From UBA2767 sp965228625 (GTDB lineage Bacteria > Pseudomonadota > Alphaproteobacteria > Rhizobiales > Methyloligellaceae), in contig OZ245829.1 in assembly GCA_965228625.1 (NCBI GenBank), positions 930,001 to 994,000 on the forward strand: a stretch of DNA of 64,000 bases, in the 5' to 3' direction. The translations under genes and the position numbers were made by a program. Positions 16,038 to 24,827 of the stretch are shown piece after piece. The notes below the pieces were generated by a model. That model ran no database searches, was not told the DNA's origin, and was given only the letters and a program-made list of their open reading frames with translations. Numbering within the stretch: the stretch's first letter is position 1; each line of letters begins with the position of its first letter.

Positions 16038-18023
16038 TCACTCGGCGTCCGCGATGGTGCCGCGGTGCGCCGGACGGAAGCGCCAGTTCAACACCGGCAG
16101 CTTCTCGACGACTTCGAAGTTCAGAACCTCCCGGAAGGTCCGGCCGTGGCGATCGGTCGTCAGCACCTCCAGCTTGTGGATGCCCGGCGCCAGGCCGTTG
16201 GGCAGGTCGGCTCGCCAGATGTGGGACGACTTTCGCGCCAGCAAGTGACGTCGGAAGGGCCCGGGCGGACCCGACCACTGGAACCCGCGCCCGGTCTGAA
16301 AGCCATCGGTTGCCTCGCCGTTCTCGGTGCTGCGGAAGGCCGTCCGGCCGGTTGTCGATTGCTTGGCCAGCGCCCAGGGATCGGCGAAATCGACGCCGAC
16401 CTTGGCCGCCTCGCCCTCGCCTTTCTGTGTGCGTTCCGCGGCGATTGGCTCGCCGTCGTTGATCGAGACTTTGACCACGCTGTCCCGGGTCCCGTTCCAG
16501 ACGTTGATCACGACCCAGCTTCCCGTCGCCAGGTCGCGCGTGGTGAGCATGTTGCGGTCCCCCAGATCATTGATGGTAACCGGAGGGACGATGTCGGCGG
16601 GTGGAAAGTAGATGTCGGCATACGCGAACAGGGACTCCGCCCACCGCCGGAAGCGTGGCGTGTTGAAGGAGACACTCATCTGCTGGGCCTCGGTTCCGCC
16701 AAATGTCAGATAGGTGTCGACATATTTGGTGCCGTCGAAGTCGAGAACGTAGTAGCCGCGCGGCGACCCCAGGCGTTGGGTCGCGTGCGGGACGCCCTGG
16801 TCGTCCAGATCGCCGGTCCACCAGGATCCGGAGACCGCGCCCGCGATGATCATGTCGAACGGCGCGCCCTCGATGCCGGTGTGCTTGTGCCATCCGGCAT
16901 AACTTTCGCCTTTCAGAATATGCTCCGTCGTGTGGGTATGCCCGGTCAGCCCAAGGGCCGGCCGGTCGCCGATGATGGCGGCGAGTTCGGCGAAATTGTC
17001 GGTCTGCTGTTTCTGCTGTTCGGAATCGGCGAAGCTGACAAAGGGGATGTGCGCATTCAGGACGATCAGCTTGTCCTTCGGAACCAGGGCCAGATCATTC
17101 TTCAACCACTCCAACTGGCGCTGAGAGATCACACCATTGTAGGTGGGCCTTGCCGAAACATCGCAGAAGGGGTGCGGATCGATGCCGTTGCAGGGATAGC
17201 GGACGTTGTCCAGCACAACGAAATGCACCTGCCCGATATCGAAGGAGTAGTATTCCGGTCCCCACTCGCGGCGAAACGTGTCAAAGGAATCGGCGTCCTT
17301 GGTCGCATCAAAGTCGAGATCGTGGTTACCGGCGACGAAGTACTGGGGCACCCCGCCGACCGCCATCATGCGCTTGAAACGCGGGTACAGCGAGAGGTCG
17401 TCACCCATGACGTCGCCTTCGAAGATCAGGCACTCCGTCTTGCTGTTGTCCCGGGCGGCCAGCATCGTGCCGGCGGTGTCGCGTACAAAGCCCAGCTCGC
17501 GGTTCGAGTAGGGTTGCGGGTCGCCGAAGATCAGGCACTCGAAACTGTCGCCGACGGGATCGGAAATCAGGGGAAAGTTGATCGCCTGCGGCAAGGGTCC
17601 CGTGGGCGAGATGCCGCCGAAACGCAACGGCGGCGAGCCCTCGACCTTGTGGATGTAGTTGAACTGCGGGACCAGATCCCCGTCCAGCGGCGTGGCGTAG
17701 TTGGCGGGCTTGGTGATGAAGAGGTTCATATCATCGTAGGCCGGGAGGCTGTATCTGCCGTCGGCGTCGGTCTTGACGACTTCGCGCCCGTTCGAAACCA
17801 GCACACCGGGGATGCCCTTCTCGCCTGCATCCAAACGCGAGTTCCGGTTGGCGTCTTCAAAGACCGTGCCGCTGGCGCGCGTCGCCGGCTCGCCCCCGCG
17901 CACGACCTCGATCTGCCCGATATAGCTTGTGTCTTTCGCCTGAGCCGGTGAGAGGAAAGCCGTTGTGAGGAAAGTCGTTGAGAGGCCAACAAGAAGAACG
18001 CCTGACCGCCAGTTCATCGTCAT
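16038..18023 (-). CDS. Secreted calcineurin-like phosphoesterase with N-terminal SdrD-B-like domain
   Basis: 661 residues. A Sec signal peptide (cleavage near AQA, residue 29) is followed by a carboxypeptidase-regulatory/Cna-B-like beta domain (about 35-110, 'GTVFEDANRNSRLDAGEKGIPGVLVS'). A metallophosphatase core follows with 'IFGDPQPYS', 'FEGDVMGDD', 'VAGNHDLDFD', 'LNAHIPF' and 'LGLTGHTHTTEH', the complete five-motif metal site. A long C-terminal metallophosphatase-associated domain follows. The protein is predicted periplasmic or extracellular. Such proteins hydrolyse phosphate mono- or diesters; the substrate is unknown. Phosphate control is plausible but no Pho box was recognised in the 283-base upstream gap. 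Confidence 0.88.
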   Translation of the reverse strand: MTMNWRSGVLLVGLSTTFLTTAFLSPAQAKDTSYIGQIEVVRGGEPATRASGTVFEDANRNSRLDAGEKGIPGVLVSNGREVVKTDADGRYSLPAYDDMNLFITKPANYATPLDGDLVPQFNYIHKVEGSPPLRFGGISPTGPLPQAINFPLISDPVGDSFECLIFGDPQPYSNRELGFVRDTAGTMLAARDNSKTECLIFEGDVMGDDLSLYPRFKRMMAVGGVPQYFVAGNHDLDFDATKDADSFDTFRREWGPEYYSFDIGQVHFVVLDNVRYPCNGIDPHPFCDVSARPTYNGVISQRQLEWLKNDLALVPKDKLIVLNAHIPFVSFADSEQQKQQTDNFAELAAIIGDRPALGLTGHTHTTEHILKGESYAGWHKHTGIEGAPFDMIIAGAVSGSWWTGDLDDQGVPHATQRLGSPRGYYVLDFDGTKYVDTYLTFGGTEAQQMSVSFNTPRFRRWAESLFAYADIYFPPADIVPPVTINDLGDRNMLTTRDLATGSWVVINVWNGTRDSVVKVSINDGEPIAAERTQKGEGEAAKVGVDFADPWALAKQSTTGRTAFRSTENGEATDGFQTGRGFQWSGPPGPFRRHLLARKSSHIWRADLPNGLAPGIHKLEVLTTDRHGRTFREVLNFEVVEKLPVLNWRFRPAHRGTIADAE

Positions 18024-18306
18024 ATCTCCAAAACCGTTTCGTACCCTGCCGTGCCCGCCTGCTCCGAAGAAGCATATTCCGCACGCATTACATCAGTGTG
18101 CAACACGTGACCGGGCAACGTCCCCTGACCGTATCGCAAGGTGTGCAATCGGAAAATCGTGAATCGGGCCGATACGAAAGGCGCGCGTTCCCGGCACATG
18201 GGGACGGCGGAGAGAGCCGAGCGCCAGGAGAGGTTGTGATTTTGAGCAGGCGTCTTCGCACACGGCGATCAAGGCTGTACCGGAACGATGCGCGCAAGAT
18301 GCTGTT

Positions 18307-19557
18307 TCATCCCGCCTGCTTCGTGTCCAGTTTGCGGATTGCCGGATTGCGGAACAGTGCAGCCATCAATACGAGAGCAATGATGCAACATCCAATCGCG
18401 AGGAAAAACGGCATCCGCATATTGATGGCCAGCAGCGTTCCGCCAAGTGCCGTGATCGTTCCCGATCCCAGGGCGTAGATCGCAACCGTCACACCCATCG
18501 CCCAGCCTTGTTCAGCCGGACCGACGCTGGCGGAAAACAGCGAGAGCATGGTCGGATACATGATGGCAAAGGCAATCGTAATGGGAATGATCAGGAGGTA
18601 CGACAGGTCTGCAATCGGGTTCAGGATGAAGACCAGCACGCCCAGTCCCATGGCAGCGATGGAGACGCCGAGGACCTTGAATTTGCCGAACCGCTTGAGA
18701 AGAGGCGCGGACAATACGCCACTGCCGAGGGCCATCGCGCCGCCGAACACGACCAACGCGATGGAGTTTTGCAGGGTGTCAAATTCGAAGCGGGCGAGAA
18801 GATAGCTGTCGAGAAAGAAGAAGAACGCGTTGAGGCACATCAACCCGAACAACAGGACCAGCGAGAGCCGCAGGATCGCGGGATTGTCCTTCACCCGCCA
18901 AAGATTGGTGAAGACGTCCGTGAGACCGAAATCGATCTTCTTTCGCTTGAAATCGGGTTCGAAAAAGAAGCCGAGGATGAGCGCCATATTGAGCAGTACG
19001 AGGCCGATCGCCGTGTAGAAGGGCAGCTCCAGCGAGGCATAGGACCCAAGCAGGCTTTTGTCGCTCAACACGCCGGCGATCAACGGCCCGCCCATCAGCC
19101 CGAACGCGGAGGCCGCGACGATCAGCCCCAGATTGCGGGATTTTTCATCATCGTTGCTGCTGATGTCGATCAGCGCGGCTTGAGCGATCGGCTGATTGGC
19201 CGTGGTGAATCCGGAAATAGCCCGCCCCAGTACCAGCAGCAGGTAACTGGAAGACGCAAGTGCAAGCAGTGTCAGCGCGTAACCGATCAGATCGCCAAGC
19301 AGGCATATCATGATGCCGCGCTTGCGCCCGATATAGTCGGAGACCTTCGCGATAAAGGCCGCACCGATAAAATAGAACAGGAAGAACACGGCTATTACGA
19401 CGCCATAGTCAAACTGTCTGGCAGGGCGTGGCGTATCCGCGGGCAGGAAGGTCTGGGTCGGATCCAGCAGGATGGTGGTGAATATGGGAAGGATCAGACC
19501 GAAGCCCATGACGTCGATAAAGACGACGAGCAGCAGTGCAAATCGAGAGATGTTCAA
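18307..19557 (-). CDS. MFS transporter, TetA-like drug/H+ antiporter group
   Basis: 416 residues with 12 predicted helices. The start 'LLLVVFIDVMGFGLILPIF' and the loop-2/3 motif A 'AKVSDYIGRKRGIMICLLGD' (G-x-L-a-D-r-x-G-r-k-x variant) identify a TetA/Bcr-like exporter of the inner membrane. It diverges from the JmjC-like gene at 19787 over a 229-base gap that carries a sigma-54 promoter and an NtrC-like dyad facing the other way. It may export a product of that neighbour, but the substrate is unknown. Confidence 0.85.
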   Translation of the reverse strand: MNISRFALLLVVFIDVMGFGLILPIFTTILLDPTQTFLPADTPRPARQFDYGVVIAVFFLFYFIGAAFIAKVSDYIGRKRGIMICLLGDLIGYALTLLALASSSYLLLVLGRAISGFTTANQPIAQAALIDISSNDDEKSRNLGLIVAASAFGLMGGPLIAGVLSDKSLLGSYASLELPFYTAIGLVLLNMALILGFFFEPDFKRKKIDFGLTDVFTNLWRVKDNPAILRLSLVLLFGLMCLNAFFFFLDSYLLARFEFDTLQNSIALVVFGGAMALGSGVLSAPLLKRFGKFKVLGVSIAAMGLGVLVFILNPIADLSYLLIIPITIAFAIMYPTMLSLFSASVGPAEQGWAMGVTVAIYALGSGTITALGGTLLAINMRMPFFLAIGCCIIALVLMAALFRNPAIRKLDTKQAG

Positions 19558-19692
19558 GTCGACCCCCTGGCGACGGAATCCCCGTTAACGAAGGTGGACC
19601 ATCTCGACGACCAGCGCAATTCGACGCAAGATGCGAGCCTTCCGGGGATTCATCTTCACGCGCGGCCATCGGCAATCTGTGTGCTGACGGAC

Positions 19693-19708
19693 TGGCACGC
19701 TCCTTGCT
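19693..19708 (+). promoter_or_regulatory. Sigma-54 (RpoN) promoter
   Basis: TGGCACG-ctcc-TTGCT matches the sigma-54 consensus TGGCACG-N4-TTGCW, with the GG (-24) and GC (-12) dinucleotides correctly spaced (GG at 19694-19695, GC at 19706-19707). It reads toward the JmjC-like gene, whose start codon is about 79 bases downstream. Confidence 0.75.
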
Positions 19709-19722
19709 CCAAATTGGTGCAA
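19704..19722. promoter_or_regulatory. NtrC-like dyad overlapping the sigma-54 -12 element
   Basis: TTGCTCCAA-A-TTGGTGCAA is a 9-1-9 inverted repeat with one mismatch, close to the NtrC consensus TGCACCA-N3-TGGTGCA. Enhancer sites are normally 80-150 bases upstream of sigma-54 promoters, so a site overlapping the -12 region would block rather than activate. It could instead act as the upstream site for the divergent MFS gene. Confidence 0.45.
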
Positions 19723-19786
19723 ATGCTCACGGAAGCGTGAGCGGCGTTCAAATGCACCATTTTGAAACACCGAAGGAGCCGGAGAC

Positions 19787-20755
19787 GTGACCAATTCAGC
19801 AAAATCCGCGACCAGCAATCTGGAGTTCGAGCCGGGCCAGGATATGGCATTTGGTGAGGGCGTCTCGCATTTCCGCCATGGCTTCAACGAAAGCGGGCTT
19901 TTCACGGACGAAAAGCTGGCCGAGCTGATCGATCGCTATCCGCGCGAATACTACATGATCACGACCATGTCCCGCGCCGGGGAGCATCCGGAATGGCGCA
20001 ATGGCGACTTCAACGGCGCGCGCGGTCAATTCGTGCTCGATGCCATCCGAGAAGGTCACTTGTGGCTCTGCCTGCGGCGTCTTGATCTCGTGGCGCCCGA
20101 AATCGATGCACTGGTCAATGAGGCGTTTGACGAAATCGAAGAGCGAAATCCGGGGCTGAACACAAGCCGGCGCCGTTCGAGCCTGTTGATCTCCTCGCCC
20201 GAGGCACGGGTGCTCTATCACTCGGATATCCCGATGGTCGCGCTTTGGCACGTGCGCGGGCGCAAGCGGATCTGGCTGTACGATGCCGACAATCCGAAAC
20301 ACCTGCCCGACGAGACGCTTGAGGGCGTCGTTCTGCGCGAGACGGAAGAAGAGATTGCTTATGACCCGGCATGGGATGCGGAAGCCGCGGCCATTGACCT
20401 GGAGCCGGGCTGGGCCCTGAGCTGGCCGCAGAACGCGCCGCACCGTGTCGACAACCTCGACGGCCTCAATGTCTCGATCACGACCGACTACTACACCCCC
20501 GCCGCGCAGAAGAAATACGGTGTCTACTACACCAACGGTCTGCTGCGCCGCCGGCTCGGGTGGCAGCCGCGATCGACGGCGACGCAAGGCATGGGCGCGC
20601 TCGCCAAATGCGCGGCGGCCGTCGCCATGAAGAAACTCGGCGTTCACAGTCAGGCCGAGCGCGACATGATGCAGTCCTTTGTGCTCGACCTGTCGCAGCC
20701 GGGCGCGATCGACGAGCTTCCGCCCAGCCAATGGCGTCCCATCCTGCAGACGTGA
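19787..20755 (+). CDS. JmjC/cupin-like putative 2-oxoglutarate/Fe(II) oxygenase
   Basis: 322 residues, GTG start preceded by GGAG. The region around 140-235 reads as a double-stranded beta-helix. H145 and D147 in 'YHSDIPM' form an HxD pair, followed by 'HVRGRKRIWLYD'; the distal histidine H219 in 'NAPHRVDN' is followed by 'LNVSITTDYYT'. This is the HxD...H iron triad layout of JmjC/cupin_8 oxygenases. There is no signal or membrane segment. The specific substrate is unknown. A sigma-54 promoter precedes it and a degraded copy of its C-terminus (WRPILQ) occurs at 33519-33598. The oxygenase call is an inference from fold motifs. Confidence 0.65.
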   Translation: MTNSAKSATSNLEFEPGQDMAFGEGVSHFRHGFNESGLFTDEKLAELIDRYPREYYMITTMSRAGEHPEWRNGDFNGARGQFVLDAIREGHLWLCLRRLDLVAPEIDALVNEAFDEIEERNPGLNTSRRRSSLLISSPEARVLYHSDIPMVALWHVRGRKRIWLYDADNPKHLPDETLEGVVLRETEEEIAYDPAWDAEAAAIDLEPGWALSWPQNAPHRVDNLDGLNVSITTDYYTPAAQKKYGVYYTNGLLRRRLGWQPRSTATQGMGALAKCAAAVAMKKLGVHSQAERDMMQSFVLDLSQPGAIDELPPSQWRPILQT

Positions 20756-20812
20756 GCGGATGAGCCGTCAACACCGGCAGTGCAACGAAGACGCTGTTGG
20801 TTCAGTGGGTAA

Positions 20813-20840
20813 ATGTCCGCTTCTGACCTGAAGCGGACAT
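20813..20840. repeat. Perfect 11-bp palindromic element
   Basis: ATGTCCGCTTC, a 6-base loop, then GAAGCGGACAT. It lies about 58 bases after the JmjC-like gene stop. No T tract follows, so it is a weak terminator at best. A degenerate relative (ATGACCGCTTC...GCGGACT) appears near 34322. It resembles dispersed intergenic palindromes of Hyphomicrobiales genomes. Confidence 0.5.
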
Positions 20841-21013
20841 GATACCTGACGTGCGTTCAACCGCCAGTCTCTTCACAGAGCGACACGCCGCGATGACCGG
20901 ACGACCGCACGGTTGGTCTTGCCTGGTCAAAAACGGGAGGCCTATTATTCAGTTTTTCTAATATCCAGGTTTAGTTTTGATACGCCTGGTTCGCGCGGAA
21001 TAAAGGGAGCGCC

Positions 21014-22006
21014 ATGGCCCGTGAGCCGAGCCTGAATGGACTTGTACATTTTGAGGCAGTCGCGCGTCGCGGAACACTGTCCAAGGCGGCCGATGAGCTG
21101 TCGGTCTCTCCATCTGCAATCAGCCAGCAGATCAAACTGCTCGAACAGCAGCTTGGCCTGAAACTGTTTCGGAGACTGGGGCGCAGGCTCAGCCTGACGC
21201 TCGAGGGCGAGCAACTGTTCCAGGCGAGTTCCGTTGCACTCCGGACACTGCGTGATGCCCGCAGCCATCTTGGCATGACGCATGAATCCCGTCGGCTCAA
21301 TCTTCGCGTGGCGCCGAGCTTCGGCGTGCGCTGGCTCGGCCCGCGCCTGTCATCCTTCCTGGCGACCAATCCTGCCTGGGACATTCGCGTCGACGCAGCG
21401 CCCGATCCGACGGACTTCGATCGGGAGCTCATGGATCTCGACATTCGCTACGGACTGGGGAATTGGGCCGGCTACCACTCCGTGCCGATCCTGCCCGATC
21501 TGGTGCTCCCTCTCTGCAGTCCCGGATATCGCGAAGCCCTCCTGGCAGATGTGGACGATTCAACCAAGGTGCTCCTCAACGCCAGGCTGATCGACAGCGC
21601 GCGGGCCCTGTGCCAGTGGGATTACTGGCTGGCGCGCCAGGGCATCGCCGATGCAAAAAACGAGAAATCGGTCCTGATTGACCGTTCCTCCATGGCCATC
21701 CAGCTTGCGGTCGATGGTATCGGCGTCGTGCTGGAGTCGATCACGTTGGCCGCCCAGGAAATGCGGGATGGCGCGCTCGTGCCCTTGACGCCCGACCTTT
21801 CCGTAATCTCGTTTCCTGCCTACTGGGCGGTTTGCCCGAACCGTTATGTGCGCCGCAGGGCGGTGAGTGTGTTCATGGATTGGCTGCAGGCAGCCACGCA
21901 GGAACACAGCCGCGACGTCGACAAGCTCATGCGAAAGCATGGCCTGCGGCCCATGGAGATCGATGGCCTGTCCGAGCTTGTTGCAAGTGACATCAGTATA
22001 ACGTGA
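21014..22006 (+). CDS. LysR-family transcriptional regulator, GcvA-like
   Basis: 330 residues. The N-terminal winged helix (about 6-65) shows the LTTR signature 'FEAVARRGTLSKAADELSVSPSAISQQIKLLEQQLG'-type arrangement, with recognition helix 'SPSAISQQIK'. A periplasmic-binding-like effector domain follows, with the GcvA-type 'RLNLRVAPSFGVRWLGPRL'. Its stop codon overlaps the 3' end of the opposing TRAP gene by 14 bases, so the two are tail to tail. It is the best candidate regulator of the transketolase/TRAP operon. AT-rich sequence at 20944-20964 before it contains a CTAAT-type half site. Confidence 0.9.
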   Translation: MAREPSLNGLVHFEAVARRGTLSKAADELSVSPSAISQQIKLLEQQLGLKLFRRLGRRLSLTLEGEQLFQASSVALRTLRDARSHLGMTHESRRLNLRVAPSFGVRWLGPRLSSFLATNPAWDIRVDAAPDPTDFDRELMDLDIRYGLGNWAGYHSVPILPDLVLPLCSPGYREALLADVDDSTKVLLNARLIDSARALCQWDYWLARQGIADAKNEKSVLIDRSSMAIQLAVDGIGVVLESITLAAQEMRDGALVPLTPDLSVISFPAYWAVCPNRYVRRRAVSVFMDWLQAATQEHSRDVDKLMRKHGLRPMEIDGLSELVASDISIT

Positions 22007-23249
22007 ATGCCGGGACATAGCTGATCAGCGCAAGAACGACCAGCGAGACGAAGTAGAAGGGCCACAGCGCGGCCACCACGCTGCCGATCGACGTGCGCGC
22101 GATGGTCGCGGATACGAACAGCGTCGTGCCGACGGGCGGGGTGTAAAGACCGATCGCCAGGTTGATCACCATCATCAGGCCGAGCTGAACCGGATCCATG
22201 CCGATTGCGGACCCGATGCCGGCGAACAGCGGCCCGAGAAGCAGCATGGCTGCTGGAAGATCAAGAACCGCCCCGACGGCGAGCATGATGCCATTCATTG
22301 CCAGGATGATCATCCAACTCTCCGACACGCTCCCCACCATCCACTCCGCCAGCCGCTGCGGTACGCGTTCGAGTGTCAAAATCCATTGCACCACCGATGA
22401 CGCCATGATGATCAGAAGAACAGCCCCGGTCATGATGCCCGTCTGCACCATGGCATTGAGGATCGTCCGGAAGGTGAGATCCCGGTACACAAGCCCACCG
22501 ACAAGCAGTGCATATGCAACCGCCATGACGCTCACCTCCGTCGGGGTCGCCACACCGAAGCGCAATGTGCCGATCACGAATACCGGCATGGCAAGGGCCG
22601 GCAGCGCCTTGAGCGCATCCCACCCCCATGCCCGGAAGCCGCCCTCCGCCGCTGAGGTCGGCAGGTCTCGCCACTGCGCCGACAGCCAGCAGGCGGCAAG
22701 CAGTCCCGCACCAAGCATGATGCCCGGAACAATGCCGGCTACGAAGAGGTCAATGATGGAGGTGGACGTCACCAGGCCGTACAGGATCAAGGGAATGGAG
22801 GGAGGAATAAGCAGGGACACCGTCGAGGACGAGGCATTGATCGCGGCGGCGAAACTGGCCGGGTAACCTTCCTTTTTCTGCACCGGTATGAGCGCGTTGC
22901 CCAGCGCCGAGGCGTCAGCTACGGCGGAACCGGACACGCCGCCGAACATGACCGAGCCGAGGATCGACACCTGGCCCATGCCGCCGCGAAATCGCCCGAC
23001 AAGCAGTTTTGCGAAATGGATGAGGTAGTCGCCGAACCGACCGGACATCATCAGGCTGCCGGCCAGGATGAAGAACGGGATGGCCAGCATGGGGAAACTC
23101 TGCGTCGGGGTATACAGGCGCTGCGCGACGACTGCCAGAGGCTTGCCGTCAAGGTAGAGCGCAACGCCCGCGCCGCCCAGCAACGCAATGGCCACCGGCG
23201 CCGACAGAACCAGCAAAATCGCAAAAATCCACGCGACAATGACCGACAT
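21993..23249 (-). CDS. dctM: TRAP transporter large permease DctM (system 1)
   Basis: A 418-residue inner-membrane protein with about 12 helices. Signatures include 'MLAIPFFILAGSLMMSGRFGDYLI', 'GGVSGSAVADASALGNALIPVQKKEGYP' and 'LLIPPSIPLILYGLVT', all typical of DctM/SiaM. With the small permease and the binding protein it imports an organic acid using a sodium gradient. It is the last gene of the operon that starts with the split transketolase at 27.5 kb; the gap to DctQ is 9 bases. The family is clear, the substrate is not. Confidence 0.95.
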   Translation of the reverse strand: MSVIVAWIFAILLVLSAPVAIALLGGAGVALYLDGKPLAVVAQRLYTPTQSFPMLAIPFFILAGSLMMSGRFGDYLIHFAKLLVGRFRGGMGQVSILGSVMFGGVSGSAVADASALGNALIPVQKKEGYPASFAAAINASSSTVSLLIPPSIPLILYGLVTSTSIIDLFVAGIVPGIMLGAGLLAACWLSAQWRDLPTSAAEGGFRAWGWDALKALPALAMPVFVIGTLRFGVATPTEVSVMAVAYALLVGGLVYRDLTFRTILNAMVQTGIMTGAVLLIIMASSVVQWILTLERVPQRLAEWMVGSVSESWMIILAMNGIMLAVGAVLDLPAAMLLLGPLFAGIGSAIGMDPVQLGLMMVINLAIGLYTPPVGTTLFVSATIARTSIGSVVAALWPFYFVSLVVLALISYVPAFTLY

Positions 23250-23258
23250 TTTGCTGCC

Positions 23259-23816
23259 TTAGCTGAAACTTCTTTCTGCCCGGTCTTTCTCCATGTAGTC
23301 GGCGCCGCGCAGCAAATGCACGAAATCGATGGCAGCGATGACCGCGATCATGGCAAAGCAGTAGATCAGGCTCGAGACGCCGTAGATCTGGGCAATTCCG
23401 GTCTCGGCGAGTTTTGTGTATTGGGACGATTTCAGGATGGGCCCGGACGTCCAAATGACGCCAAGCGACACGATGATCATGACGAGCTGGACCGCCATGC
23501 CGACGACCCGACGCGCGCCGGCACCAAGCAGATTCGTCAGCAGCGCAACCTGTATGTTGCGGCCGAATACGGTGGCAATGACTACGGCGCTCGTGACGGA
23601 CCACGGGAAGAGGATTGCCGGTATCTCATATGCCCATGCAATACCCTGCTTGAAGATGTAACGCAGCACGACATTGACGAATATCGCGACGAACAGGAAC
23701 GAAACGGTCGCGACGAAGATGCCGACGGCAACCGAGTACACGAGGCTGCGGGCCCTCGACAGAAATGAATCAACGGGGCTCTGACGCCCCGTTGATCCCG
23801 CTGCGCGTTCGGACAA
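23259..23816 (-). CDS. dctQ: TRAP transporter small permease DctQ (system 1)
   Basis: Up to 185 residues with four membrane helices, starting 'VAVGIFVATVSFLFVAIFVNVVLRYIF', a standard DctQ helix 1. It includes 'GIAWAYEIPAILFPWSV', near the conserved DctQ W-x-E region. The start is uncertain: the frame opens with TTG at 23816, but a strong hairpin (23769-23796) covers codons 7-16. A GTG about 25 codons further in, with GAGGG upstream, may be the true start. It lies 11 bases after dctP. Confidence 0.88.
   Translation of the reverse strand: MSERAAGSTGRQSPVDSFLSRARSLVYSVAVGIFVATVSFLFVAIFVNVVLRYIFKQGIAWAYEIPAILFPWSVTSAVVIATVFGRNIQVALLTNLLGAGARRVVGMAVQLVMIIVSLGVIWTSGPILKSSQYTKLAETGIAQIYGVSSLIYCFAMIAVIAAIDFVHLLRGADYMEKDRAERSFS
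23769..23796 (-). terminator. Hairpin at the dctP/dctQ junction (system 1)
   Basis: A perfect 11-bp stem, ATCAACGGGGC / GCCCCGTTGAT, with a 6-base loop, followed on the minus strand by a modest T-rich stretch. It lies about 30 bases after the dctP stop and inside the 5' part of the longest dctQ frame. Differential expression of binding protein over permeases is the likely role. Confidence 0.6.
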
Positions 23817-23827
23817 TTCAGCACATC

Positions 23828-24793
23828 CTAGTTTTCGCGAAGGAGCTTGATAACGTCTCCATGCTTCTTGGCGTACTTGTCATAGACGCCCGCCGTCGCC
23901 TTTGCGAAGGCCTCTTGATCGACGTCCAGGAACTTCGCGCCTTCCTTCTCCATTTTTGCACGCAGGGTCTGATTGTCCAGATGACTGCGGCCGCGCTGGT
24001 ACCAGCCCGCTTGCTTGACGGCATCCGAAATACAGTTGCGGTCGGCATCGGACAGTCCCTTCCACCAGGCCAGACCCGCGATCACCGGCGTGGACTCGTA
24101 TTTGTGTCCGGACATGGTGATGTAGGGCGTGATCTTGTGGAGTTTTGCCGAGTAGATGTTGGTCAGGGGATTTTCCTGGCCTTCAAATGCACCGGAACGC
24201 AATGCAGTCGGCAGCTCCGACCATGCCAGGGGCGCCGGATTCGCACCCAGTTCATTGAACATGGCCAGCGTCACCTCATCCGGAGGAGTCCGGATCTTCA
24301 TGCCCTTGATCGCCGATGGGTCCTTGATGTGCTTTTTGACATGGGTGACGTTGCGAATGCCGTTGTCCCACCAGCCGACGACTTTCATGCCCTTTGCCTG
24401 AGCTTTCTTGTCGATAAGTTCGCCAACCTTTCCGTCGAGCTTCTGCCAGGCGTCGGGGAGACTTGCGAACAGGAACGGCAGTCCAAGCATGCCGACTTCC
24501 GGCACAATCTGCGACATCGCCCCTTGCGAGTTCGCAGTCATCTGGATGACGCCAGACTGCGCGGAAACGAGCATCTCCGCATCATCGCCCATGCTCGCCG
24601 AGCCCGCGACATTCACGGTCAGGGAACCGTTCGTGCAGCTTTTGACGAGATCGGCAACCAGGTTTGCGGCATCGTAGCGCGGATTGCCCGCATTGGCCCC
24701 GTGTGCGAGCACGAACTCCGCCGCGCTGACAGGAGCGCTGATGCCGATGGCGAGCGCGGCCACCGCCGCGGTCAATTTCAGTTTTAACTTCAT
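23828..24793 (-). CDS. dctP: TRAP transporter solute-binding protein DctP (system 1)
   Basis: 321 residues with a Sec signal (MKLKLKLTAAVAALAIGI, cleavage near VSA). The DctP fold is evident from 'KKHIKDPSAIKGMKIRTPPDEV', which holds the conserved carboxylate-binding arginine (KIRTP), followed by 'LGANPAPLAWSELPTALRSGAFEGQENP'. It is periplasmic and delivers substrate to DctQM. It sits between an SDR/transketolase module and the permeases, so the ligand is probably a precursor of a ketose or keto-acid substrate; this is inference. Confidence 0.94.
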   Translation of the reverse strand: MKLKLKLTAAVAALAIGISAPVSAAEFVLAHGANAGNPRYDAANLVADLVKSCTNGSLTVNVAGSASMGDDAEMLVSAQSGVIQMTANSQGAMSQIVPEVGMLGLPFLFASLPDAWQKLDGKVGELIDKKAQAKGMKVVGWWDNGIRNVTHVKKHIKDPSAIKGMKIRTPPDEVTLAMFNELGANPAPLAWSELPTALRSGAFEGQENPLTNIYSAKLHKITPYITMSGHKYESTPVIAGLAWWKGLSDADRNCISDAVKQAGWYQRGRSHLDNQTLRAKMEKEGAKFLDVDQEAFAKATAGVYDKYAKKHGDVIKLLREN

Positions 24794-24827
24794 GTTTTCC
24801 TCCCTTGTTGGAAACCCAATGTCCCGT

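Noticed and set aside
15987..17951. 654-codon plus-strand open frame
   Set aside because: It is antisense to the phosphoesterase, which carries a full set of metallophosphatase motifs and a signal peptide.
18508..19740. 410-codon plus-strand open frame
   Set aside because: It is antisense to the MFS transporter and rich in charged low-complexity residues.
20247..20260. TGGCACGTGCGCG inside the JmjC-like gene as a sigma-54 promoter
   Set aside because: The -12 TTGC element is missing at the proper spacing and the site is within a coding region.
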